Source: Haliea sp964022665
GTDB lineage: Bacteria; Pseudomonadota; Gammaproteobacteria; Pseudomonadales; Halieaceae
Length of the DNA stretch: 64,000 bases
Assembly (NCBI GenBank): GCA_964022665.1
Contig: CAXIDF010000009.1
Location: forward strand, 1-64,000
Reading direction: 5' to 3'
Of the stretch, positions 55,260 through 64,000 are shown one piece after another (the first letter of the stretch is position 1; every line of letters begins with the position of its first letter). A program made the position numbers and the translations under genes. The notes below the pieces were generated by a model. It was not told where the DNA came from. It searched no databases and saw only the letters and a list, made by a program, of their open reading frames with translations.

Positions 55260-57875
55260 ATGGCCAAGCGCGTATACCTGTTCAACGAAGGCAGCAAGGA
55301 TGACCGAGACCTACTCGGTGGCAAGGGCGCCAACCTCTGTGAAATGACCTCACTGGGCCTGCCGGTACCCTACGGTTTCATTATCACCACCCCCACCTGC
55401 CGCGAGTACTTCGAGTCCGGCAACAAGTTGCCGCCGCTGCTGGAGCAGGAATACCGGGTCGCCCTCGACCTGGTAGAAAAGAAAATGGGCGCGCGCTTCG
55501 GCGACCCGGAAAACCCACTGCTGTTCTCGGTGCGTTCCGGCGCCCCGGTGTCCATGCCCGGCATGATGAACACCATTCTCAACCTGGGACTGAACGACGA
55601 AATTGCTGAAGGCCTGGCGCGGAAAACCGGCAACCCGCGCTTTGCCTATGACTGCTACCGGCGCTTCATCCAGATGTTCGCCGATGTGGTTCTGGAGGCC
55701 GACGGCGAACGCTTTGAGCACGAAATCGAGCAATACAAGGCCGCCCACGGCAAACCCAACGACGTCGACATGAGCGCCGAAGACTGGCAGGAAATCATCC
55801 GCATCTACAAGACGCTGGTGGACTTCCCGGAAGACCCGTTTGTACAGTTGAAGCTTGCTGTGGAAGCGGTATTCCTGTCCTGGCATACCCCGCGCGCCTA
55901 CGTGTACCGGGAAATGAACAACATTCCCGAAACACTGGGCACGGCCGTTAACGTTCAGGCCATGGTGTTCGGCAACTTCGGTGACACCTCCGGCTCCGGT
56001 GTGGCGTTCACACGCAATCCCTCCAACGGTGATCACGACTTCTTTGGCGAGTTCCTGTTCAACGCGGCCGGCGAAGACGTTGTGGCCGGCATTCGCACGC
56101 CGCTGCCGGTGTCTGCCCTGCAAGAGAGGCTGCCGGACGTCTATGACGAGCTGTTCACGACCCAGGCCCTGCTCGAGAAGCATTATCGCGACATGCAGGA
56201 CCTTGAGTTCACCGTGCAGGAAGGCAAGCTGTTCATGCTGCAGACGCGCAGCGGCAAGCGCACCGGACGGGCGTCGGTGAAGATTGCGGTGGACATGGTG
56301 CGTGAGGGGCTGATTTCCGAGAGCGAGGCCCTGATGCGGGTGTCGCCCGAACACGTCGAGTCTTTCCTGCACCCCATGGTCGACCCGGCGCAGAAAACAG
56401 AGATTGTCGCCACCGGCCTGCCCGCCAGCCCCGGCGGCGCCACCGGCAGCGTGGTGTTCTCTGCCGAGGAGGCGGTTGAGGTCGCGGCTACAGGTGCCAG
56501 CGTGATTCTGGTGCGCCGGGAGACCACGCCGGAAGATATCCACGGCATGAAGGTTGCCGCGGGTATTCTCACCGAATTAGGTGGCATGACCTCGCACGCC
56601 GCGGTGGTTGCGCGAGGCATGGGGGTTTGTGCCATCACCGGCTGCGGCGGCTTGAGTATCAACTACGCGGAAGGCACGGCAACCACAGCCGAGGGTGTTG
56701 TCATGCGCCGCGGCGATGTCATCACCCTCGACGGTACGGCGGGCGAGGTGATGTTGGGCGACGTGCCGAAAACCGAAGCGAGCAGTAGCGAAGACTTCCA
56801 GATCCTGCTCTCCTGGGCCGATCAGCACCGCCGCCTGAAGGTGCGTGCCAATGCCGAAACACCAGAGGATGCCGCCAAGGCACGCGAATTGGGCGCCGAA
56901 GGCATCGGCTTGTGCCGCACCGAGCACATGTTCTTCGAGGCAGAGCGCATTGACCAGATGCGCGGCATGATCCTCGCTGAAAACAAGGAAGAGCGGCAGC
57001 ACTACCTGCAGCGCCTGCTGACCTACCAGGAAGAGGACATGCTGGCCTTGTTCCGGGTCATGGATGGCCTGCCGGTGACTGTGCGCCTGCTGGATCCACC
57101 GCTGCACGAGTTCCTGCCGCACGATGAGGCCGATATGCAGGCACTGGCAGAGCGCATCGGCAAGCCCGTGGAGAAAATTCGCGAGATGACCGAGAGCCTC
57201 AAGGAAGTGAATCCGATGCTCGGTTTCCGCGGTTGCCGGCTGTCCATCGTGTATCCGGAAATTACCGAAATGCAGGTCAAGGCGATCATCAGCGGCGCCG
57301 TGCGGGCCATTGAAGAAGGGCTCAAGCCCCTGCCGGAGATCATGATTCCGCTGGTGGTCAACGTGCGCGAGATTCGCCTCATCAGCGAAATCATAGACCG
57401 CGGTATTCAGGCGGTCATGAAAGAAAAACACGTTTCCGTGCCTTACAAGATCGGCACCATGATGGAAACGCCACGGGCGACCCTCGGCGCTGACCGCCTG
57501 GCGCCGGAAGTGGAATTCATGAGTTTCGGCACCAACGACCTCACCCAGATGACCTACGGCTTCTCCCGCGATGACGTGGGCAAGTTCCTGCCCATGTACC
57601 TGGAGAAAAAACTGGTGGAGAGCGACCCCTTTGTCTCGCTTGACCAGCGCGCCGTGGGGCGCCTGCTGGAGCTGGCGGTGCAGGAAAGTCGCGCGCGCAA
57701 GCCCGGCATCAAGTACGGCATTTGTGGCGAGCACGGCGGCGACCCGCGCTCCATACAGTTTTTCCACGACCTGGGGCTGGACTACGTGTCCTGCAGCCCC
57801 TTCCGTGTACCCGTGGCGCGCATCGCCGCCGCCCAGGCCAAGGTGCGCCGCGAAACCGAAAGCCGACGCGGCTGA
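55260..57875 (+). CDS. ppdK: Pyruvate, phosphate dikinase
   Basis: Interconverts pyruvate + ATP + Pi and phosphoenolpyruvate + AMP + PPi. The N-terminal ATP-grasp domain is followed by the swivelling domain with phospho-His446 in GGMTSHAAV. The C-terminal PEP/pyruvate barrel has LCRTEHMFFE, the metal-binding MIPLVVNVREI and GTNDLTQM, and Cys822 in GICGEHGGDP. The 871 residues are standard. GGAGGG precedes the ATG. It could serve gluconeogenesis or reversible PPi-linked glycolysis. A PPDK regulatory protein gene is not adjacent. Confidence 0.97.
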   Translation: MAKRVYLFNEGSKDDRDLLGGKGANLCEMTSLGLPVPYGFIITTPTCREYFESGNKLPPLLEQEYRVALDLVEKKMGARFGDPENPLLFSVRSGAPVSMPGMMNTILNLGLNDEIAEGLARKTGNPRFAYDCYRRFIQMFADVVLEADGERFEHEIEQYKAAHGKPNDVDMSAEDWQEIIRIYKTLVDFPEDPFVQLKLAVEAVFLSWHTPRAYVYREMNNIPETLGTAVNVQAMVFGNFGDTSGSGVAFTRNPSNGDHDFFGEFLFNAAGEDVVAGIRTPLPVSALQERLPDVYDELFTTQALLEKHYRDMQDLEFTVQEGKLFMLQTRSGKRTGRASVKIAVDMVREGLISESEALMRVSPEHVESFLHPMVDPAQKTEIVATGLPASPGGATGSVVFSAEEAVEVAATGASVILVRRETTPEDIHGMKVAAGILTELGGMTSHAAVVARGMGVCAITGCGGLSINYAEGTATTAEGVVMRRGDVITLDGTAGEVMLGDVPKTEASSSEDFQILLSWADQHRRLKVRANAETPEDAAKARELGAEGIGLCRTEHMFFEAERIDQMRGMILAENKEERQHYLQRLLTYQEEDMLALFRVMDGLPVTVRLLDPPLHEFLPHDEADMQALAERIGKPVEKIREMTESLKEVNPMLGFRGCRLSIVYPEITEMQVKAIISGAVRAIEEGLKPLPEIMIPLVVNVREIRLISEIIDRGIQAVMKEKHVSVPYKIGTMMETPRATLGADRLAPEVEFMSFGTNDLTQMTYGFSRDDVGKFLPMYLEKKLVESDPFVSLDQRAVGRLLELAVQESRARKPGIKYGICGEHGGDPRSIQFFHDLGLDYVSCSPFRVPVARIAAAQAKVRRETESRRG

Positions 57876-57892
57876 GAAGGAGTAACCCCACC

Positions 57893-59071
57893 ATGACCCA
57901 AAGTTTCTTTCCGCCCCATCGGGTTCTAATGGGCCCCGGCCCGTCCGACGTGTCGCCGCGCGTGCTGGGTGCCCTGGGCAGGCCCACGATAGGCCACCTC
58001 GACCCGCTTTTCGTCAACCTGATGGACGATGTGAAAGGCCTGCTGCAGTACGCCTTTCAAACAGACAACGCGCTGACACTGCCGATTTCGGCACCCGGCT
58101 CCGCGGGCATGGAGGCCTGTTTCGTCAACCTGGTGTCGCCCGGTGATACGGTGATCGTCTGCCGCAACGGCGTTTTTGGCGGCCGCATGCAGGAAAACGT
58201 CGAGCGCTGTGGGGCGACCGCGATCATGGTCGAGGACGACTGGGGACAGCCCGTCAGCGTAGACAAGGTTGCGGCCGCGTTTTCCGCCCACCCGGAAGTC
58301 TCGCTGTTGGCTTTCGTGCACGCCGAGACATCTACGGGCGCACGCAGTGATGTTGCCGCACTCTGTGCCCTGGCGCGGGAACACGGCGCACTGAGCATTG
58401 TCGATTCCGTCACCGGCCTCGGTGGCATTGAACTGCAGGTCGATGCCTGGGGAGCCGATGCCGTGTACTCGGGCACCCAGAAGTGTCTGTCCTGCATACC
58501 CGGCCTGTCGCCCGTGACCTTCAGCCCGCGTGCCGTGGAGCGCATTCAGACCCGCAGCCACAAGGTACAGAGCTGGTTTCTCGACATGCAGCTGGTGATG
58601 GGCTATTGGGGCGGCAGCAGCAAACGCGCCTATCACCACACGGCGCCGATCAACTTGCTCTACGCCCTGCATGAAGCCCTGCTGATGCTCCGGGAAGAAG
58701 GCCTGGAGGCTGCGCACGCGCGGCACTGGCTGCACCACCAGGCGCTCGTCGCCGGGCTCGGCGCGCTGGGCCTGGAGATGGCGGTTGCCGCAGAACATCG
58801 GCTACCGCAGCTGAACGCGGTGCGGATTCCCGAGGGCATCGACGATGCCCGCCTGCGGCAGACGCTGTTGCAGGATTTCAACCTGGAAATCGGTGCCGGC
58901 CTCGGCGCCCTTGCCGGAAAGACCTGGCGCATCGGCCTGATGGGCCAGGCCTGCAGCCGCAGCAACGTCATTCTGTGCCTGACCGCATTATCGACCGCCC
59001 TGCAACAACAGGGCCTTGCGACCGATACGGGTGCCGCGCTAGTCGCCGCCGACGCCGTACTCCAGGCCTGA
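57893..59071 (+). CDS. Class V aminotransferase (alanine/serine-glyoxylate type)
   Basis: PLP aminotransferase of 392 residues, probably transferring an amino group from alanine or serine to glyoxylate or pyruvate. MGPGPSDVSPRVL is the N-terminal signature, the PLP Lys197 lies in YSGTQKCLS, and GAGLGALAGKTWRIGLMG is near the end. AAGGAG sits upstream of the ATG, and the gap from ppdK is 17 bp, so the two are co-transcribed. Alanine donation would yield pyruvate, the PPDK substrate. The exact donor/acceptor pair cannot be told. Confidence 0.9.
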   Translation: MTQSFFPPHRVLMGPGPSDVSPRVLGALGRPTIGHLDPLFVNLMDDVKGLLQYAFQTDNALTLPISAPGSAGMEACFVNLVSPGDTVIVCRNGVFGGRMQENVERCGATAIMVEDDWGQPVSVDKVAAAFSAHPEVSLLAFVHAETSTGARSDVAALCALAREHGALSIVDSVTGLGGIELQVDAWGADAVYSGTQKCLSCIPGLSPVTFSPRAVERIQTRSHKVQSWFLDMQLVMGYWGGSSKRAYHHTAPINLLYALHEALLMLREEGLEAAHARHWLHHQALVAGLGALGLEMAVAAEHRLPQLNAVRIPEGIDDARLRQTLLQDFNLEIGAGLGALAGKTWRIGLMGQACSRSNVILCLTALSTALQQQGLATDTGAALVAADAVLQA

Positions 59072-60103
59072 CCCACCGCGCTCGGTGGTGGCGGCGGATG
59101 CCGTTTCACCGAGCAACATGCGCCACAACTCACTCGCCTGCTCGCGGCCACCACTGCGATGCATACGGTAGCTCACGTGGTCATCGGCAGTGGCCTGCGG
59201 TCGTACTTCAATACTCCATAGCGAGTTGATCTCGTTGGGCAGCATGGAATAACGCACATCAATGATGCGCCCGGGCACTGCCGGGTCCAGCGCTACGTAG
59301 CCGTTGCTGAACCAGCGAAAACGCTCGACATCCGCGCGCTGCTGGGTGTCATCCTGCAACCATGGCAGGTCACGCGCCACGTCGAGACGTGCGATGCTGC
59401 CCCCGGGGTAGTCAACTACCGATGGCCAGGTACGCACCGCATCAACATGGAAATGACTGTCTGTCTCGTACACGATCTTCCACACCAGGATATTGGCAAA
59501 GCTGGGCTTGGCTTCAAGACGCAGCGGCACATGGCCCCGCGACTCTGCGAGCTTCCAGCCGTGCGCCTCGGCCTGCTCGCGTTGCCAAACGCCAAGGCCC
59601 TGGTAGACCAGTACCCACACCAGTGCCACGCGCGCCAGTGCGGGCCGGCGACGCAGCGCCGCGTAAGCAATAAGCACCAGCACTGGCAGGGTAAAAAGCG
59701 GGTCGATGATGGAAATGGTATTCCACGCGAAGCGCTGGTCACTGAAAGGCCACAGCAACAGGGTGCCATAGGTGGTACAGGCATCCAGCAGGCCGTGGGT
59801 TGCATAGCCCAGCAGGCAGAACAGGTAGCTTTGTCCGGGTGACAGGCCTCCACGGCGACCAATCAGCCGGTGTAGAACCAGGGCGCAAATGAGGCCGCCA
59901 AACGGAATGAAGAACAGCGAATGCGTGAACTGGCGGTGATACTCCAGAAACAGGAGAGGGTCTTCGGCAGAGCGAATCAGCACATCCAGATCCGGCGCCA
60001 TGCCCGACAGGAACCCCAGCAATCCTGCGGTGACGACCTGACGCCGGTTGGCGACCGCTTGCGGGAGCGCAGCGCCCAAGGCGCCCTGGGTTAAGGGATC
60101 CAT
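59039..60103 (-). CDS. Membrane metal-dependent hydrolase family protein (DUF457/YdjM)
   Basis: Integral membrane protein of 354 residues. The N-terminal region has the DUF457 pattern MDPLTQGALGAALPQ, GMAPDLDVL, HRQFTHSLFFIPFGG and YATHGLLDACTTYGTLL, whose Asp and His residues resemble a metal site. About four transmembrane helices are followed by a soluble C-terminal half. The ATG at 60103 matches the family N-terminus better than the longer frame. Its 3' end overlaps the convergent aminotransferase by 33 bp. Physiological role unknown. Confidence 0.87.
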   Translation of the reverse strand: MDPLTQGALGAALPQAVANRRQVVTAGLLGFLSGMAPDLDVLIRSAEDPLLFLEYHRQFTHSLFFIPFGGLICALVLHRLIGRRGGLSPGQSYLFCLLGYATHGLLDACTTYGTLLLWPFSDQRFAWNTISIIDPLFTLPVLVLIAYAALRRRPALARVALVWVLVYQGLGVWQREQAEAHGWKLAESRGHVPLRLEAKPSFANILVWKIVYETDSHFHVDAVRTWPSVVDYPGGSIARLDVARDLPWLQDDTQQRADVERFRWFSNGYVALDPAVPGRIIDVRYSMLPNEINSLWSIEVRPQATADDHVSYRMHRSGGREQASELWRMLLGETASAATTERGGSGLEYGVGGD

Positions 60104-60220
60104 TCTGTTCCTCTTCAAACTGGGGAAGCAACCGGCCCGCACTGCAACTTTTATCGGCCTTGCAGGTCGGACCTAGCGTGATTACGCTGCAATGCCCCGA
60201 ACGGACGAGGAGATTACCCC

Positions 60221-60859
60221 ATGCGCCTGAATTTTGTTACCGCCATCACCGCCAGCGTTTTGCTGAGCGCCTGCACGACCAATCCCTACACTGGGCAACA
60301 GCAGGCCAGCAAGGCTGCCACCTATGGTGCCGGCGCAGCCGCCGTCTGCGCGTTGGTGGGTGCGATCGACTCGGGGAAACACGCGCGCAACGCGGCCCTG
60401 GGCTGCGGCATCGTTGGCGCCGGGGTTGGCGCCTACATGGATGTGCAGGAAGCCAAGCTGCGCGAACAATTGCAGGGCACCGGTGTGCAGGTGGCACGCG
60501 AGGGCGACAATATCCGCCTCATCATGCCCGGCAGCATTACCTTTGAAACCGGGTCTTACAACCTGCGCGGCGATTTTTACCCGGCCCTCAACTCCGTCGG
60601 CGAGGTACTCGCGAAATATGCCGATACCACCCTGCGCATCACCGGACACACCGACAACACCGGCGGCCGGGCCCTGAACCAGACCCTGTCTGAGCGGCGT
60701 GCCGGCAGTGTTGCCGATTACCTGGCAACCCGTGCGGTGGAGCGCTCACGGATGCTGGTGCAGGGCATGGGCTATGATCAGCCGATCGCTGACAACAGCA
60801 GCGATCAGGGACGTAGCCAGAACCGGCGTGTGGAACTGATGATCCTGCCGAAAGCCTGA
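60221..60859 (+). CDS. OmpA-family lipoprotein (YiaD-like)
   Basis: Outer-membrane lipoprotein of 212 residues. Its signal peptide ends in lipobox LLSAC (Cys18). A glycine-zipper segment (ALGCGIVGAGVGAYM, about 60-74) follows, then an OmpA C-terminal domain from about 95 with ITGHTDNTGG and NQTLSERRAGSVADYL, which binds diaminopimelate in peptidoglycan. GAGGAGAT precedes the ATG. It probably links outer membrane and cell wall. It converges on tamB with a 3 bp gap. Confidence 0.92.
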   Translation: MRLNFVTAITASVLLSACTTNPYTGQQQASKAATYGAGAAAVCALVGAIDSGKHARNAALGCGIVGAGVGAYMDVQEAKLREQLQGTGVQVAREGDNIRLIMPGSITFETGSYNLRGDFYPALNSVGEVLAKYADTTLRITGHTDNTGGRALNQTLSERRAGSVADYLATRAVERSRMLVQGMGYDQPIADNSSDQGRSQNRRVELMILPKA

Positions 60860-60862
60860 CGA

Positions 60863-63800
60863 TCAGTCGATATCAAAGCTGTAATAGAGGTCTACCGAAC
60901 TCTCCAGTCGACTGACCACCTCCAGCCACAGGCGCGCCTGCAGGTACAGGCGCGCAGTGAGCACGTTGATGGGCTCATACAATCCGACACCGTAGGACAG
61001 GTAAATACGCTCGCCGATATACCCGCTTACGGTCGCCGCTGTGTCATCTTCAGAACCTTCGGTACCGAACTCCACATTGCGCAGGCCCGGCAACTTGTTC
61101 AGTTCCTCCACCAGGGCACTGCGGTTCATCAGGCTGGTACCCAGCGACAGAGCCATGGCGGTGCCGTCCGCACCTGCGCCTGAATCCAGACCGCGCCCAC
61201 GCAGCAGATACGACAACGCTTCGGTTTGCGACATGGAGGGTTCCGCATACACTGTGAGTTCCGGCTGTTCCAGAGTACCGGTAACAGTAACCCCGGCACG
61301 CACATCCTCCGCCGGTATTTCACGCTCCGCACGCAGATTCAGCTCGGGGTTCTCGGGGGCGCCGCTGAAGGCAATTCGGCCCTGACGCACCAACAGGCGC
61401 TGCCCATAGGCGCGAAACTCCCCACCGATGATGTTGAGATTGCCAAACAGCTGCAGGGGCCGTTCCGGTGCCTGGCGCAGATTGAGGTCGCCACCTACGG
61501 TGAGGTTCAGGTCCTTGCCGCGTATCCGGAAGCGGTTCTCAATGCGCAGCCGCAAGTCGGCATCGAGACCGAATGGGTTGTGCGCGTCCAATGGATTACC
61601 GGCAAAGTCGACCTCCACCACATCATCGGAAAGCGTAACGCTACCTGGCGGCAACTCCTCGTAGGCGAGCAGGCCCTCGTGTATCTGCACCTCGCCGCGC
61701 ACCTGAATACCGGATGGCGTGATGCGTAAACGCAAATCCGGCGACACCTCCAATTGCGTGCTGGGTGGGTACAGCAACCGGTGGTTGTCGCCCTTGATAT
61801 CCAGGCGCAGTGCCGGCTCGGCACCGAACTGGGCATCGCCGCTCACCGCCAGTTGCCCACCACCCACCATCGCGCCGCCCGCCAGCGTCGCCGTAGTGCC
61901 ATCGAGGGCGATACGCATATCGATATCGTCGACTTCAGTGGGGTTGGCCTCCAGACGCAACAGCCCGTTGCGCCAGCGCAACTCGCCCTGCCCCTGCGGA
62001 CTCTGCAGGTCGCCTGAAAGCTCGATGCGCCCATTCAGTTCACCATCGATGCGTGTCAACTGCGGGAAAAAAGGCTGCAGGGCCACAACCTGCAAGGCAT
62101 CGACGGCAAATAGGCCCTGCATGGCACCTTCACGCCGCGATGGCAGTGCCACATTGAGCGCGAGACGCTGGCGGCCGTCCTGTTGCAACCCGGCTTCCAG
62201 GACAAGGCCATCGGCGCCCTGCTTCACGCTGACGGCAAGGGATTCCCAGGTAAACGAGGCAGACTCGCCCTCCGGGTGGAACTGCCTAATTGCCCCTCCC
62301 GGGCTGGTCAGCTGCGCCTCGGCCCGCAGCGCGGCATCCGGAGACCAGGCAATCCAGACCTCTGCCTGCAGCGGCCCGCGGGCCTCAACTTGCTGCGGCA
62401 ATACTGCGTCAACCAGTGCCAGGTCGCCGGTCAGTTGACCAGTTAAGCCGCCCGTGGCGCCCAGCGCAATGTCTGCCAGGCACAACTCGCTCTCCGGTAA
62501 CAACCAGCAGTGCGCGCTGACGCTGCCACCGGCTTGTGTCAAACGCGCCTCAATCGGCATACCCAGTGACAGCGGGCCGAGCGGTGTTGCGAACTCGGTC
62601 GGCGGTACCGTCAATTGCCAACCGTCATCAACGGCAGTCGCCGCAACCTCAAGCTCGCCTGTTATGTCACCCGTGATGCTAAGGCCAAGCTCTGCGGCCT
62701 CGGGCGCACCTTGTAACTTGAGCCCTAAACCCTCCAGCGCCACCCCGGCCAATTCCACCTGGTCCAGGCGCAACTGGCCCTCACCGCGCAGGCCCGCGCC
62801 CAGACTCTCGCCCAGATTCTCGCCCAGGTCCATACTGCCCTCCAGCACTCCGCGGTCTGCGCGGAGGCTGTTCCAGTAAACACCCTGCACGCTCCCCCGC
62901 AGCGCTAGACGATTGCTTGCCTGCGACCAGTCGGCGTTTAACAGCACACTGCCGCCCGCGTCACGTGACCAGCGACTGAGGTCGGCTATACCCAGCTCAG
63001 CGTGCACCTCACCGGCGTTACCCTCGCCTGCCGTGATATCGATCTCTGCGCCATTCACCTGTGCGCGCAGCGCACCGCTATGCACCAGCGTAGCGGAATC
63101 CAGTATGAGCCCCCCCTCAACCAGCGCCGGACGCCCATTGATCTCACCCGACAAGTCAACATCATCAAGTTCGACCCGCCAATTCTGCGCCTCTAGCTGA
63201 CCACTCGTTGCGAAACCGCCCGCCAGTGAGCCGAACAGGTAATCGCTCCCGCGCGGCATCTGCAGGCCGGGCGTCTCCACAACGGCCCGCCACGCGATTG
63301 CCTCGCCGTAGTCCAGCACCCCTGATGCAGAAAGGTTGCCGGCACTCGCCCCATCAAGCTGCAGCTTAGCGACCTCAAGGCTGCCGGGGGTATGACGGGC
63401 TGACAGCATGATATCCAGGGACTCGTAGCCCAGCTCACGCAGCTGCGCCCGTAGCGTGAGCGCCTGGGCCTCAAGACTGCCTGTGGCATCCAGTTCCAGC
63501 GGCCACACTACAGCAGCTTCGGCGAGCGAAGCTGGAACCCCCTCAACCTCTGCAAGGCCCAGTGGTTCTTCCCCATTGAGCACAGCCGAGAGGTTGAAAG
63601 GCAGCTCAGGTGCAAGCAGGTCGACGGCGCCGGAAAGCTCCAGGCGCGGCTGCCCGGGTGAGAGCAGCTCAAGCTGCAGGTCACCCGCATCGCCGGACAG
63701 GTCGAGCTGCAGCGTTCGTGCGCTGAGCTGAGCGGGCAGCTCCGCCCAGGCAAGGTCGGCGCGCAAGGCCAGTTGCAGGGGCCAGTCGCCCGTCAGGCTG

Positions 63801-64000
63801 ACGTGGCCGCTGGCCGCTAACCGACCGAGCTCCGCCTGGACCAGCTTCAGTGTTTCGATCTCGAGCTGTTCTCCACGCCAGCGGGCGGCGACACGCACGG
63901 CTTCGAACTGTGTGATCTCATCGCCCAGTCGCAGGCGAGGCTGCTCCAGCGTCAGCGCATCGATGGCCAGCGTGAGCGGCAACCGCAGCTCCGGCAGCTT
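60863..64000 (-). CDS. tamB: Translocation and assembly module protein TamB, N-terminus outside the window
   Basis: About 1045 C-terminal residues of a TamB/YtfN protein (DUF490). This inner-membrane-anchored periplasmic beta-taco spans the envelope and works with TamA in outer-membrane protein insertion and probably phospholipid transport. The long repetitive beta pattern (LDLSGDAGDLQLELLSPGQ, LRLRIENRFRIRGKDLNLTVGG) and the conserved C-terminus (AYGQRLLVRQGRIAFSGAPENPELNLRAER through SYGVGLYEPINVLTARLYL) are diagnostic. The frame stays open to position 64000. TamA should lie just beyond the right edge. Confidence 0.94.
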   Translation of the reverse strand, partial: KLPELRLPLTLAIDALTLEQPRLRLGDEITQFEAVRVAARWRGEQLEIETLKLVQAELGRLAASGHVSLTGDWPLQLALRADLAWAELPAQLSARTLQLDLSGDAGDLQLELLSPGQPRLELSGAVDLLAPELPFNLSAVLNGEEPLGLAEVEGVPASLAEAAVVWPLELDATGSLEAQALTLRAQLRELGYESLDIMLSARHTPGSLEVAKLQLDGASAGNLSASGVLDYGEAIAWRAVVETPGLQMPRGSDYLFGSLAGGFATSGQLEAQNWRVELDDVDLSGEINGRPALVEGGLILDSATLVHSGALRAQVNGAEIDITAGEGNAGEVHAELGIADLSRWSRDAGGSVLLNADWSQASNRLALRGSVQGVYWNSLRADRGVLEGSMDLGENLGESLGAGLRGEGQLRLDQVELAGVALEGLGLKLQGAPEAAELGLSITGDITGELEVAATAVDDGWQLTVPPTEFATPLGPLSLGMPIEARLTQAGGSVSAHCWLLPESELCLADIALGATGGLTGQLTGDLALVDAVLPQQVEARGPLQAEVWIAWSPDAALRAEAQLTSPGGAIRQFHPEGESASFTWESLAVSVKQGADGLVLEAGLQQDGRQRLALNVALPSRREGAMQGLFAVDALQVVALQPFFPQLTRIDGELNGRIELSGDLQSPQGQGELRWRNGLLRLEANPTEVDDIDMRIALDGTTATLAGGAMVGGGQLAVSGDAQFGAEPALRLDIKGDNHRLLYPPSTQLEVSPDLRLRITPSGIQVRGEVQIHEGLLAYEELPPGSVTLSDDVVEVDFAGNPLDAHNPFGLDADLRLRIENRFRIRGKDLNLTVGGDLNLRQAPERPLQLFGNLNIIGGEFRAYGQRLLVRQGRIAFSGAPENPELNLRAEREIPAEDVRAGVTVTGTLEQPELTVYAEPSMSQTEALSYLLRGRGLDSGAGADGTAMALSLGTSLMNRSALVEELNKLPGLRNVEFGTEGSEDDTAATVSGYIGERIYLSYGVGLYEPINVLTARLYLQARLWLEVVSRLESSVDLYYSFDID

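Noticed and set aside
55350..57767. Two 390-codon minus-strand frames opposite ppdK
   Set aside because: Antisense to an intact, full-length PPDK with all catalytic residues.

Overview
The window is 64 kb of GC-rich, densely packed bacterial chromosome with 54 protein-coding genes, two of them cut by the window edges. I see no rRNA, tRNA, CRISPR array, phage or insertion sequence. Gene order points to a gammaproteobacterium. The run leuC-leuD-leuB-asd-fimV-truA-trpF-accD-folC-SPOR-cvpA-purF-metZ is the order known from Pseudomonas and relatives, and rnhA / YafS-like methyltransferase / gloB / mltD matches the E. coli dnaQ neighbourhood. The carboxyspermidine polyamine route, luciferase-like (LLM) oxidoreductases and paired acyl-CoA dehydrogenases suggest a marine lineage such as Halieaceae/Cellvibrionales. 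That placement is inference, not a database result.

Layout. 1-4.5 kb: rnhA (cut), methyltransferase, gloB, mltD and an RlmG-type rRNA methyltransferase. 4.6-11.4 kb: an LLM oxidoreductase, DAHP synthase, nfuA, cobalamin-dependent metH and a DUF2970 protein. 11.4-14 kb: a 37-codon membrane-protein gene, the sulfite reductase hemoprotein and its DUF934 partner. 14-20 kb (minus): a phospholipase D lipoprotein, then nspC, carboxynorspermidine synthase and speA, which form a polyamine operon. 20.2-22.7 kb: a GNAT/C39-peptidase fusion followed by a QEGLA (DUF1704) putative carboxypeptidase. 22.8-43.4 kb: more than 20 kb entirely on the minus strand, holding TgpA-DUF58-MoxR and the biosynthetic block for Met, purine, folate, fatty acid, Trp, Lys/Thr/Met precursors and Leu. 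43.5-50.5 kb: a divergent LysR regulator, thioesterase, flavodoxin-like protein, an intergenic region with two inverted perfect DnaA boxes, RlmKL, an HTH protein and two lipoproteins of unknown role. 50.6-55.1 kb: two acyl-CoA dehydrogenases and two divergent LLM oxidoreductases, probably a catabolic module. 55.3-64 kb: pyruvate phosphate dikinase, a class V aminotransferase, a membrane hydrolase-family protein, an OmpA-like lipoprotein and TamB (cut).

Several genes connect metabolically. Asd feeds homoserine, and MetZ and MetH complete methionine. The sulfite reductase supplies sulfide to MetZ. AroG supplies chorismate to TrpFBA. NfuA may support Fe-S proteins such as LeuCD and the sulfite reductase. 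The least explained parts are the QEGLA module, the small membrane gene at 11.5 kb, the DnaA-box dyad at 45.4 kb and the asymmetric acyl-CoA dehydrogenase pair.
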